A stretch of 29,338 bases of DNA, taken from IMG/VR virus record IMGVR_UViG_3300044629_000232, positions 1 through 29,338 of that record. One strand, written 5' to 3'. Position numbers and translations under genes: made by a program. The notes under the pieces were generated by a model, which worked only from the letters and a program-made list of their open reading frames with translations, searched no databases and was not told the DNA's origin. The DNA comes from a virus. Shown here piece by piece: positions 23,845 through 29,338 of the stretch. Numbering within the stretch: the stretch's first letter is position 1; each line of letters begins with the position of its first letter.

Positions 23845-24058
23845 GAGAGTGAAGCCAGCCAAGCCGGCGACGTGGATGGATCGCCTGAGCGATGACGACC
23901 GGGACGGCGTGCTGGAGATCCGCAGGCGGTTCCAGGCGGGCGGCTATGGCTCCGCATCATCGGCGTCCGTCGCACGAGCACTGAGAGAAGAGGCGGCTGC
24001 AAGCGGGTGGCAAATCATCTCAGAGAAGGAGCTATCTGAATGGCTGCGAAGAAAATAG
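23798..24058 (+). CDS. Small DNA-binding-like protein
   Basis: The 86-aa product carries LSDDDRDGVLEIRRRFQAGG, then SSASVARALREEAAASGWQ and ISEKELSEWLRR, a helix-turn-helix-like order seen in small phage and bacterial proteins. The start is GTG 23798, because AAGGAG (23785-23790) lies seven bases upstream; the longer in-frame ATG at 23759 lacks such a site. It overlaps the metallophosphoesterase by 19 bases, so the pair is probably co-translated. It could assist a DNA-end or packaging enzyme, or be a regulator; a small terminase is a further possibility. None of these is proven by the sequence. Confidence 0.55.
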   Translation: MKTKSRSVALADAVAERVKPAKPATWMDRLSDDDRDGVLEIRRRFQAGGYGSASSASVARALREEAAASGWQIISEKELSEWLRRK

Positions 24059-25206
24059 CCGACAGGATCAAGGCGAAGTTGCCGCCGCCGAAGCCAGCCG
24101 CCGACGCAGAGCAGGTGACGCAGTCGCAGAACGGCGACACGCTTGAAGCACGCTCCACGAGCCGCCGCATTAAGACCGTCGAGGATCTGCTGAAGCACAT
24201 CGAAGCCGACCTTGATCGTTTTGAAGTCGCTGCATCTGAAGCGACCAAGTGGGAATGTGGCGACGGCGAAGGCGGCTCTATTGAGTTGCACCGTGTGTTC
24301 GTCAGGCTCAAGCCAAAGGGCGGGCCGACGACTCGTGAAGTCGTGGCGGCGATGATTGACGCTGCGAAGAAGGACATTCGCCGCCCTTTGACCAAGGTTG
24401 TCAAGGCACCGAAGCGCGATGGTCTATGGCAGGTGCTCGTCGTCGCTGATCCGCATTTCGGCAAGTACGCCTGGGCCGGCACGACCGGCGGCGATGACTA
24501 CGACCTTGACCACGCTGCCCGCCTGGTGGGAGACACCGGCACCCAACTGCTCACGGTGGGAAATTCCCACAATCCCACCAGACGCACGATTGCCTTCGTT
24601 GGCGATTTGTTCCATTACGACAGACCGGACGGGAGTACCACAAGTGGTACGCCTCTGGAACGTGACGGGCGTCTCCAGAAGATGATCGAAGTCGGATGCA
24701 ATACGCTGCTCGCTCTCATCTCGCAATCAGCCGAGAAAGTGCCGACCGACGTTGTGATCGTCAACGGCAACCACGACGAAGTGCTGACGTGGACGTTTCA
24801 GCGGATCATGCAAGAGCGGTTCCGTGGTCATAAGCAGGTGACAATCAAGCCAGACTTCACCGGGCGGCAGTACCTCACGCACGGGCGGAATCTGCTGGGC
24901 TTCGCTCATGGGCATCGAGCCAAGCGAAAGCTGCCGCAGATCATGGCGCTCGAAGCGTCCCGCCAGTGGAGCGAGTGCCCGTACCGTGAATGGCACACAG
25001 GGCACTTCCACTCGCAGGCTGCGGAGTGGCAGCGACCAATCGAGACGCTCGACGGCGTGATCGTTCGCACGGCACCGGCTCTCTGCCCGCCCGACGATTG
25101 GCACAGCGTCAACGGATTCATCGGCTCACGGCAGGCAATGGAGACGTTCTTCTACGACCACGCCGGCGGGCTGTCGTCCATGCACGTCGCAGGCGTGAAG
25201 GCTTGA
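24040..25206 (+). CDS. Calcineurin-like metallophosphoesterase
   Basis: The 388-aa protein shows the full metal-ligand series: ADPH (Asp137, His139), GDLFH (Asp189, His192), GNHDE (Asn244, His245, Asp246), GHGH (His290, His292 region) and HTGHFH (His322, His324). The N-terminal 120 residues are a charged region with helices that may bind the neighbour encoded upstream. The family cleaves phosphodiester or phosphomonoester bonds with Mn or Fe; phage members may process nucleic acids or nucleotides, substrate unknown. AAGGAG (24026-24031) lies eight bases before the ATG. Two inverted repeats inside the gene (24556, 24635) are noted separately. Confidence 0.88.
   Translation: MAAKKIADRIKAKLPPPKPAADAEQVTQSQNGDTLEARSTSRRIKTVEDLLKHIEADLDRFEVAASEATKWECGDGEGGSIELHRVFVRLKPKGGPTTREVVAAMIDAAKKDIRRPLTKVVKAPKRDGLWQVLVVADPHFGKYAWAGTTGGDDYDLDHAARLVGDTGTQLLTVGNSHNPTRRTIAFVGDLFHYDRPDGSTTSGTPLERDGRLQKMIEVGCNTLLALISQSAEKVPTDVVIVNGNHDEVLTWTFQRIMQERFRGHKQVTIKPDFTGRQYLTHGRNLLGFAHGHRAKRKLPQIMALEASRQWSECPYREWHTGHFHSQAAEWQRPIETLDGVIVRTAPALCPPDDWHSVNGFIGSRQAMETFFYDHAGGLSSMHVAGVKA
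24556..24570. repeat. Inverted repeat GTGGGAA-A-TTCCCAC
   Basis: This perfect 7-bp inverted repeat lies around one base inside the metallophosphoesterase coding region. A second inverted repeat 65 bases further also begins or ends in GTGG/CCAC. It may be chance, a hairpin, or a protein site. Confidence 0.3.
24635..24650. repeat. Inverted repeat GTACCAC-AA-GTGGTAC
   Basis: This perfect 7-bp inverted repeat with a two-base centre lies in the metallophosphoesterase coding region. It could be a dimer-protein binding site or a short hairpin. No operator function is shown. Confidence 0.3.
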
Positions 25207-25209
25207 CGC

Positions 25210-25938
25210 ATGGAATACGAATTGACGGACGACTACATCGCCGAGGCACGCCAGCGAGCGTATCGCTATCAAGGACAGTGGTGCGGCACATCGGGATCGC
25301 TGGCGGCGGATGTCGCTCGCCTTCTCATCGAAAGGAACAAGATGCAAGGAACGATCACGAATCTGGAAGACACAAACGCCGCACTGCGGGCAGCAGTGGA
25401 GAGCCGTCTAGCTGGCGGATGCTGCGACGGTGGCAAGTGCCACGCCAAAGACGACGCATTGGATCGGTGGCGTGAGATCACGCAGGCGAGCGCAGAGAAG
25501 TACGCCGCCGAGCGAGAGGAGTCGGTGCCGGCGGATTGGATCTTGCAGGGGCAGCGAGAGATGGAAGCGGCACCGGATGACATCCGGTGGACGGGTGACA
25601 GCATCCTTGCCGAGGAACACGACGACATCCGCCCAGGCTCTCGGGAGTTCCTCGCCGTGCTGGAAGAACTGAAGCGGCTTCACTTAGCCAAGACATTAGA
25701 TTACGGCGTGGACGAGGACGCACTGTCGAACATCCGCAACAGTGCCGACGTCGTGAATATGCCAGCGTGGGCGGGCTGCATCCTGCGGATCAGCGACAAG
25801 ATGCACAGACTCAAAGCGTATTTCCGGCGTGGGAAATGCGAGTTCGACGGCGTGGAAGACACGCTGAAGGACATCGCCTGCTATGCGGCGATTGCTCTCG
25901 TCTTGCACCGAGAGCAGGAACGGGCAGAGCCGGTCTAG
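25210..25938 (+). CDS. DUF1599-type nucleotide-related protein
   Basis: The 242-aa protein has a C-terminal module from about residue 144. Its elements are ELKRLHLAKTLDYG, a VDEDALSNIRNSADV stretch, WAGCILRISDKMHRLKAYFR, and DTLKDIACYAAIALVL. This is the pattern of DUF1599 / nucleotide modification associated proteins, all-alpha relatives of MazG-type pyrophosphatases with acidic metal-binding positions. The N-terminal 120 residues carry coiled-coil-like helices and a Cys cluster (GGCCDGGKCHAK). It begins three bases after the phosphoesterase stop, so the two may act on the same nucleotide pool. The exact reaction is unknown. Confidence 0.75.
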   Translation: MEYELTDDYIAEARQRAYRYQGQWCGTSGSLAADVARLLIERNKMQGTITNLEDTNAALRAAVESRLAGGCCDGGKCHAKDDALDRWREITQASAEKYAAEREESVPADWILQGQREMEAAPDDIRWTGDSILAEEHDDIRPGSREFLAVLEELKRLHLAKTLDYGVDEDALSNIRNSADVVNMPAWAGCILRISDKMHRLKAYFRRGKCEFDGVEDTLKDIACYAAIALVLHREQERAEPV

Positions 25939-25948
25939 GATTCCGCCC
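25931..25948 (+). promoter_or_regulatory. Intergenic CCGGTCT element, copy 4
   Basis: CGGTCTAGGATTCCGCCC overlaps the stop codon of the DUF1599 gene. It matches GGTCTAGATTCCGCC at 14419-14433 apart from one inserted G, and lies 38 bases before the first gene of the lysis region. Position ahead of a new functional block supports a regulatory role; the nature is unknown. Confidence 0.45.
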
Positions 25949-25949
25949 A

Positions 25950-25968
25950 GCCGCCCTAGTCTGGCGGC
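25950..25968 (+). promoter_or_regulatory. Hairpin abutting the start codon of the lysis-region gene
   Basis: GCCGCC (25950-25955) and GGCGGC (25963-25968) can pair around a seven-base loop, and the ATG follows immediately at 25969. No Shine-Dalgarno is visible. The stem could restrict initiation or serve as a control point for the first lysis-region gene. A smaller stem also reaches the ATG at 23662. Confidence 0.4.
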
Positions 25969-26343
25969 ATGGTCACTGACGCACCGCTTGCTGCCGCACA
26001 CCCGTTCCTCGACATCGAGCACAAGGTGAGTGCGTTCCTGACCACCGCTAAAGTCGTGGCCCGTGACGGTCTGACGTGGGTTGAGTTCGGTTCTCTGCTG
26101 GTCGCCTTGCTGCGGCTGTGCGTCGAGACGCTGGACGCCACTGCGTCGATCTCCGGGCCTGAGAAGAAGGCTATCGCTCTCGCTGCGGTTGCGTCGCTCT
26201 TCGACATGATTGCCGTGTCGTGCCTGCCGCTGGTGGCGTGGCCGTTCTGGGCGATCCTGCGGCCTGCCCTGCGGGCGTTTGTGCTCGCCCTGGCATCTGG
26301 TGCCATTGAATCTCTTCTGCCGCTTGTGAGGGCTTCCGCGTGA
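25969..26343 (+). CDS. Holin-like membrane protein candidate
   Basis: The 124-aa protein has hydrophobic segments at about residues 40-56 (EFGSLLVALLRLCVETLD region), 68-95 (a IALAAVASLFDMIAVSCLPL segment running into VAWPFWAIL) and 96-115 (ALRAFVLALASGAIESLL). No signal peptide or enzyme motif is seen. Small multi-span proteins directly before a lytic-type enzyme gene are usually holins, so that role is inferred. An N-terminal HKVSAFLTTAKVVARDG resembles EKVKAFVATAKVPTIDG of the next protein. A hairpin abuts the start codon. Confidence 0.5.
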   Translation: MVTDAPLAAAHPFLDIEHKVSAFLTTAKVVARDGLTWVEFGSLLVALLRLCVETLDATASISGPEKKAIALAAVASLFDMIAVSCLPLVAWPFWAILRPALRAFVLALASGAIESLLPLVRASA

Positions 26344-26897
26344 TTACAGCGTTGCTCGTGGCGTTCGCCGCTTATCTGCTCGCCGGTCAGCAGATCACCG
26401 AGAAGGTGAAGGCGTTCGTGGCTACGGCGAAGGTGCCGACCATCGACGGCAAGCACGTCGCCGTGTTGGCGTTGCTTGTGGCTGCGGCGATTGCCTTTAT
26501 GCCGAGCCGCTCGAGTACACCCTCCCCCACCCCAGAGCCGGTGCCGCCGGATGCGTTCACGCTCAGAGGAAAATTCATCGGAGAGCGAGCCAGTTCGGAC
26601 GCCGCAACCCTATCCGCCTTGTGCTCAGAACTCGCAGATTGCATCGAGTACGACGGCACGCACGACCAGCGACTGAAGACGGGCGTGGCGTTTGACGAAC
26701 TGCGGATCGCCGCCCGTGAGGCTCGGTGCAAGGGCGACAGCATCGGTGCCCGTCAGCCTCACGTCAGAGAAGCCGTGCATCGGTTCCTCGATGACGCCGT
26801 GGGATCTTCTGGCGGGCCTGTGACGCCAGAGAGCCGGGCGGATTGGGTAGCGGCTCTGCGTGACCTGTCGAGGGCTGCTGCCGATGTCACGAAGTAG
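26340..26897 (+). CDS. Membrane protein with N-terminal helices (lysis-region)
   Basis: The GTG start at 26340 overlaps the preceding TGA (GTGA). The 185-aa protein has two hydrophobic segments at about 2-14 (ITALLVAFAAYLLAG) and 40-54 (VAVLALLVAAAIAFM). A Pro/Ser/Thr linker and a soluble C-terminal domain with SALCSELADCIEYDG follow. The KVKAFVATAKVPTIDG stretch between the two helices resembles the neighbour's N-terminus. The topology would fit a spanin-like, antiholin or pore-associated protein. No lipobox or family signature is seen, so the function is open. Confidence 0.5.
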   Translation: MITALLVAFAAYLLAGQQITEKVKAFVATAKVPTIDGKHVAVLALLVAAAIAFMPSRSSTPSPTPEPVPPDAFTLRGKFIGERASSDAATLSALCSELADCIEYDGTHDQRLKTGVAFDELRIAAREARCKGDSIGARQPHVREAVHRFLDDAVGSSGGPVTPESRADWVAALRDLSRAAADVTK

Positions 26898-28023
26898 CCG
26901 CTGGTCAATCGGTGCTGTCACGTTTGTGATCGTGATGGCGATTCTCGGGGCGCTCGTTGAGCGTGCCACGCACCGTGTCGTTGCGCGGATTGATGGGCAG
27001 TTTGGGTATACGCCAGACCCCGAAGGCACAAGGCAGTTTCTGGCGACTCTCGGTGACGAGAAGTTCTTCAGCCAGGCGGGTGCCGAGGCGATGAAGGAAG
27101 CCAAAGGCGTCGATGTATTTCTGTATCGGCAACTGGATGCGGCACATCGGGCACGCTACGGAAAACCGTTCGTCGTTGGCAGGCAACAAATCGGCGACTG
27201 CGTGGCATGGGGAGCAGCTCATGCGGTAGCGATTTCTGAGGCTGTCTCATTTTCGCTCGGCAAACTGCCAGAGCCACCGCTGATGCCTGCGACTGAAGCG
27301 TTGTACGGCGGTGCCCGTGTCGAAGCGCGTGGCAAGCCGGGCGACGGTGCCCAGCCTTACGGCGGGTTTTCGGACGGTGCCACGGGCTTCGGTGCCGCAA
27401 AATTTCTGCGTGAGTTTGGCGTGGTCTATCGGCAGAAGTATCCGTCTGCGGATCTCACGGAGTATTCAGGCGAGCGTGCGAAGCAGTACGGGGCGTATGG
27501 CTGCGGCGGGCAAGGTGACAACGGCAGAATGGATGCCGAGGCGAAGAAGCACCCGCTGCGGCATGTGGTCGCCGTTCGCTCGTGGGCTGAATTGGCGGCA
27601 GCTTTGGAGTCAGGCTACCCAGTGACGCTGGCGTCTTCTCAGGGCTTCACTTCGACGCGCGACAAGAACGGCATCTGCGAAGCGTCTGGGACGTGGATGC
27701 ACCAACTTTGTGCCATAGGAATTCGCCACAAGAAGAACGGCGCACCTGACGACCTGTGCCTCATTTTGAATAGCTGGGGGCCTAACTACGTGGGTCCGAA
27801 GGAGAACAAGTTCCCAAGCGATCAGCCCGACGGGTCGTTCTGGGCACGCCGCAGCGTCGTGGAGCGGATGCTCGAAGACGCATGGGCTATCGGCGACACG
27901 GACGGATTCAAGTATCGAGATCTTGACCACGGCGGTTGGCTCGCACCGGCACCGCCAGAGAAGCAGGCTCGCAAGCCGTCGCCGGCACGTCTGATCGCAG
28001 ACACGTTTCATATCGCTTTCTAG
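26884..28023 (+). CDS. Membrane-anchored papain-like cysteine peptidase
   Basis: The 379-aa protein has one hydrophobic segment near the N-terminus (about 8-25, SIGAVTFVIVMAILGALV) and then a papain-fold core. RQQIGDCVAWG places the catalytic Cys at 106 with nearby Gln101/102. His273 lies in WMHQLCAIGIRH, and LILNSWGPNYVG supplies Asn296 in the classic NSWG. Cys, His and Asn occur in C1 order. ATG 26884 was chosen over GTG 26860; it overlaps the previous stop by 14 bases. Bacterial C1 enzymes cleave proteins. In the place of an endolysin it might act on cell-wall cross-links or envelope proteins, possibly as a signal-anchor enzyme. Family call firm; role inferred. Confidence 0.8.
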   Translation: MSRSSRWSIGAVTFVIVMAILGALVERATHRVVARIDGQFGYTPDPEGTRQFLATLGDEKFFSQAGAEAMKEAKGVDVFLYRQLDAAHRARYGKPFVVGRQQIGDCVAWGAAHAVAISEAVSFSLGKLPEPPLMPATEALYGGARVEARGKPGDGAQPYGGFSDGATGFGAAKFLREFGVVYRQKYPSADLTEYSGERAKQYGAYGCGGQGDNGRMDAEAKKHPLRHVVAVRSWAELAAALESGYPVTLASSQGFTSTRDKNGICEASGTWMHQLCAIGIRHKKNGAPDDLCLILNSWGPNYVGPKENKFPSDQPDGSFWARRSVVERMLEDAWAIGDTDGFKYRDLDHGGWLAPAPPEKQARKPSPARLIADTFHIAF

Positions 28024-28032
28024 GAGCAACGC

Positions 28033-28260
28033 ATGGGACTTCTTCTGTGGCTCGCATTTGGTGCCGTCGCAGGCGGCATCGCCAAGTGGCTTTACCCTGG
28101 CAAGTGCCCTGAAGGCTGGGTGCCGACCATCGGTCTCGGCGTTATCGGCTCGCTCGCCGGTGGTCTGCCGTTTGGCGACGCGCCCGCAGGGCTGATCGGC
28201 TCGGTGATAGGTGCCGTCGTGGTGATGTTCGTTTACTCGTTGTGGAGCGACGACCGATGA
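28033..28260 (+). CDS. GlsB/YeaQ/YmgE-family small membrane protein
   Basis: The 75-aa protein is nearly all membrane: WLAFGAVAGGIAKWLYPG, VPTIGLGVIGSLAGGLPFG and GLIGSVIGAVVVMFVYSL. The G-A-V-A-G-G-I-A-K and G-x-x-G-S-x-x-G-G-L patterns are the transglycosylase-associated (PF04226-type) signature. The family is of unknown biochemical role, with stress links in bacteria. Here it lies in a presumed lysis block, so a holin-like use is a fair guess. AGGAG (28022-28026) precedes the ATG by six bases. It overlaps the next start by four bases (ATGA). Confidence 0.82.
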   Translation: MGLLLWLAFGAVAGGIAKWLYPGKCPEGWVPTIGLGVIGSLAGGLPFGDAPAGLIGSVIGAVVVMFVYSLWSDDR

Positions 28261-28517
28261 CCAAGAGAGAAATTCAGACAGCCGTCGTCGTGGGCCTGGT
28301 CGCCGTGATGCTGACGTGGTGGGCGGCGACATCGGACTACTCGCCCGTGAAGCCTGAGCCAAGCCGCCCGGTTCTTCGGATCATCCAGCGGCTCGCACGG
28401 CTGGGGCTATGGGCGATGATGTTTGCGGAGCAGCCACCGCAAGAGGCACGCTACGTCGTGCACGCACGAGTCGATGAGAACGGGCATCGTGTCCTCAACC
28501 ACGGGCAAGGATGGTGA
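28257..28517 (+). CDS. Small N-terminally anchored membrane protein
   Basis: The 86-aa protein starts at ATG 28257, four bases inside the previous gene. It has one hydrophobic segment (about 9-24, AVVVGLVAVMLTWWAA) and a second amphipathic one (LARLGLWAMMFAEQ), followed by a polar tail (YVVHARVDENGHRVLNHG). I do not recognise a family. Co-translation with the GlsB-like gene suggests a shared membrane role. Confidence 0.5.
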   Translation: MTKREIQTAVVVGLVAVMLTWWAATSDYSPVKPEPSRPVLRIIQRLARLGLWAMMFAEQPPQEARYVVHARVDENGHRVLNHGQGW

Positions 28518-28520
28518 ACC

Positions 28521-28826
28521 ATGTGGCAATGGCTCCTCTCGATCCTCGCCAGCCTGTCGGCTGATCCCGCCCAGATCGACCAGGAGGCTCCTAGAGCCTC
28601 GGCGGCGGTCTCGGTGGCATATGCCGCCACGGCACCGGACAAGGCTCCAGAGCCGAAGCCAGAGCCTAAACCGGGCTGCTGCACCGATTGCGGCGGGCGT
28701 GGCTACATCGTCCATGGAGATGGGCACCGGACGCCGTGCCCGTGCCCTGCGTCGTGCAAGTGCAAAGCCCCGACCGGCGCGTTGTCCACGCCTGTTTCAC
28801 CTGCTCGGCCTGCGGGCGGGAGGTGA
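28521..28826 (+). CDS. Membrane-tethered Cys-rich (zinc-finger-like) small protein
   Basis: The 101-aa product starts MWQWLLSILASLSADP, possibly a short secretion or anchor segment. A Pro/Lys/Glu linker (APEPKPEPKPEP type) follows, and then CCTDCGGRGYIVHGDGHRT with CPCPASCKC. The C-x-x-C-G-G-R-G-Y resembles the DnaJ-type cysteine repeat, with three further Cys pairs for metal binding. I recall similar small proteins in Planctomycetota phages. It overlaps the next gene by up to 91 bases in another frame. Confidence 0.55.
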   Translation: MWQWLLSILASLSADPAQIDQEAPRASAAVSVAYAATAPDKAPEPKPEPKPGCCTDCGGRGYIVHGDGHRTPCPCPASCKCKAPTGALSTPVSPARPAGGR

Positions 28827-29206
28827 CGGTGGACGACGCGCCGGCTGGGATGCTGCCGCATCTGCGGAGCCGGTTGCGTGCCGAAGTCGGCCCGCGAGCC
28901 GTTGCCGCTGGCAGAGCGTTTGACGAGTTCGTCGATTCCGTCTGTCGCTGCTGGAATGCGGAGCACTGGACGAAGCTGGCACGCTCGCAGCCAGAGAGCG
29001 AGATGGCAGCGGTGCGTGACGCCAAGGTGCTGATCGCCAAGGTGCGAGAAGACGTCGAGGCGATGTGGGGCGATTCGCCAGAGCTACAGAAACTCTACGG
29101 CGATGTCGGCACTGACGCCGTGGAATCGTTCGCACGCCTGTGGTTCGAGAGCATGGCAAACCGCACTTGGATGCGTGCGGCGTGCCGAGAAGCCCGGAAG
29201 ACTTGA
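28736..29206 (+). CDS. Cys-containing protein of unknown function
   Basis: The frame has several in-frame GTG codons (28736, 28742, 28754, 28760) and a TTG further up; no ATG or good ribosome site marks the start, so 28736 is tentative. The protein, about 156 aa, carries HACFTCSACGREVTVDD, VCRCW, then a mostly helical part: RDAKVLIAKVREDVEAM and DAVESFARLWFESMAN. The Cys pairs could bind zinc. Consistent helical composition and high GC at the third codon position suggest a real gene. The function is unknown. Confidence 0.5.
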   Translation: MPVPCVVQVQSPDRRVVHACFTCSACGREVTVDDAPAGMLPHLRSRLRAEVGPRAVAAGRAFDEFVDSVCRCWNAEHWTKLARSQPESEMAAVRDAKVLIAKVREDVEAMWGDSPELQKLYGDVGTDAVESFARLWFESMANRTWMRAACREARKT

Positions 29207-29227
29207 CAGAGTTGGCAGACTCGCTGC

Positions 29228-29338
29228 ATGGGCGAGGTACAGCGGTCCCTACTGGGCGACGACGAATTGCCACCGGCGAAGGGCAAAAAGCGTCGCATGC
29301 CGGAACGTCTCTCGCCGCAGCTGCGGAAGTGGTTGACG
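29228..29338 (+). CDS. Partial basic protein cut by the window end
   Basis: The 37 codons from ATG 29228 run to the last base without a stop: MGEVQRSLLGDDELPPAKGK continuing with basic residues KRRMPERLSPQLRKWLT. The end is missing. It starts 21 bases after the previous stop, with TTGACA 25 bases upstream. If the window is a circular molecule, reading across the ends would close it after 44 aa at 22-24, just before the terminase. Small basic proteins ahead of terminase genes are often DNA-binding partners; that is speculative here. Confidence 0.4.
   Translation, partial: MGEVQRSLLGDDELPPAKGKKRRMPERLSPQLRKWLT

Noticed and set aside
1-29338. Lysogeny module, CRISPR array, tRNA genes or IS elements.
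   Set aside because: I found no integrase, repressor, regular spacer-repeat series, cloverleaf or transposase; their absence from this window does not exclude them nearby.

Overview
The window looks like the late-gene part, or possibly all, of the genome of a long-tailed (siphovirus-like) bacteriophage or provirus. All recognised genes lie on the + strand, are tightly packed and often overlap by 1-4 bases (ATGA, TGATG, TAATG). I see no integrase, repressor, polymerase, primase, tRNA or CRISPR array, and no gap above 100 bases. GC is high: one counted 60-base line of the capsid gene is 73% GC. Several proteins (terminase, head-closure protein, small fibre adaptor, two distal tail proteins, Cys-rich small proteins) resemble families I recall from Planctomycetota phages and prophages. 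That host assignment comes from memory of the families, not from a search.

Layout. 1-3.5 kb: GpA-type large terminase, then two non-structural accessory genes (PP-loop/PAPS-reductase-like and GNAT-like). 3.5-8.1 kb: head module with a small joining protein, a lambda-type portal, a fused prohead protease-scaffold-major capsid gene carrying an internal ribosome binding site and start, a DUF2190 decoration protein and a head-closure-like protein. 8.1-13.0 kb: five fibre or adaptor genes, including a large fibre ending in a seven-unit beta-propeller and another with Fn3 and LamG-like domains. They sit between head and tail genes, which is unusual. 13.0-20.4 kb: a 42-aa membrane peptide, tail terminator and tail completion candidates, three tandem tail-tube paralogues, a tail assembly chaperone with a -1 frame extension behind a T TTT TTC slippery site, an 842-aa TP901-type tape measure, and two distal tail proteins. 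20.4-23.6 kb: a 917-aa Cys-rich tail-tip-like protein ending in a BACON-like domain and a Cys-cluster protein. 23.6-25.9 kb: small charged and DNA-binding-like proteins, a metallophosphoesterase and a DUF1599-type nucleotide-related protein. 25.9-28.5 kb: a probable lysis cassette of membrane proteins around a membrane-anchored papain-like cysteine peptidase. 28.5-29.3 kb: two overlapping Cys-rich small proteins and a partial gene at the window end.

Working together: terminase and portal package DNA into a shell made from the protease-scaffold-capsid gene and stabilised by the DUF2190 protein. The joining and closure proteins connect the shell to a tail built on the tape measure with help from the G/GT-like chaperone pair. 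The membrane cassette probably releases progeny. Four intergenic gaps share a CCGGTCT-centred element, including a perfect 16-base repeat 11 kb apart, which may be a phage regulatory signal. The most notable sequence-level observations are the internal start in the capsid gene, the start-less -1 frame chaperone extension, the fibre block between head and tail genes, and the papain-like enzyme in the lysis region.
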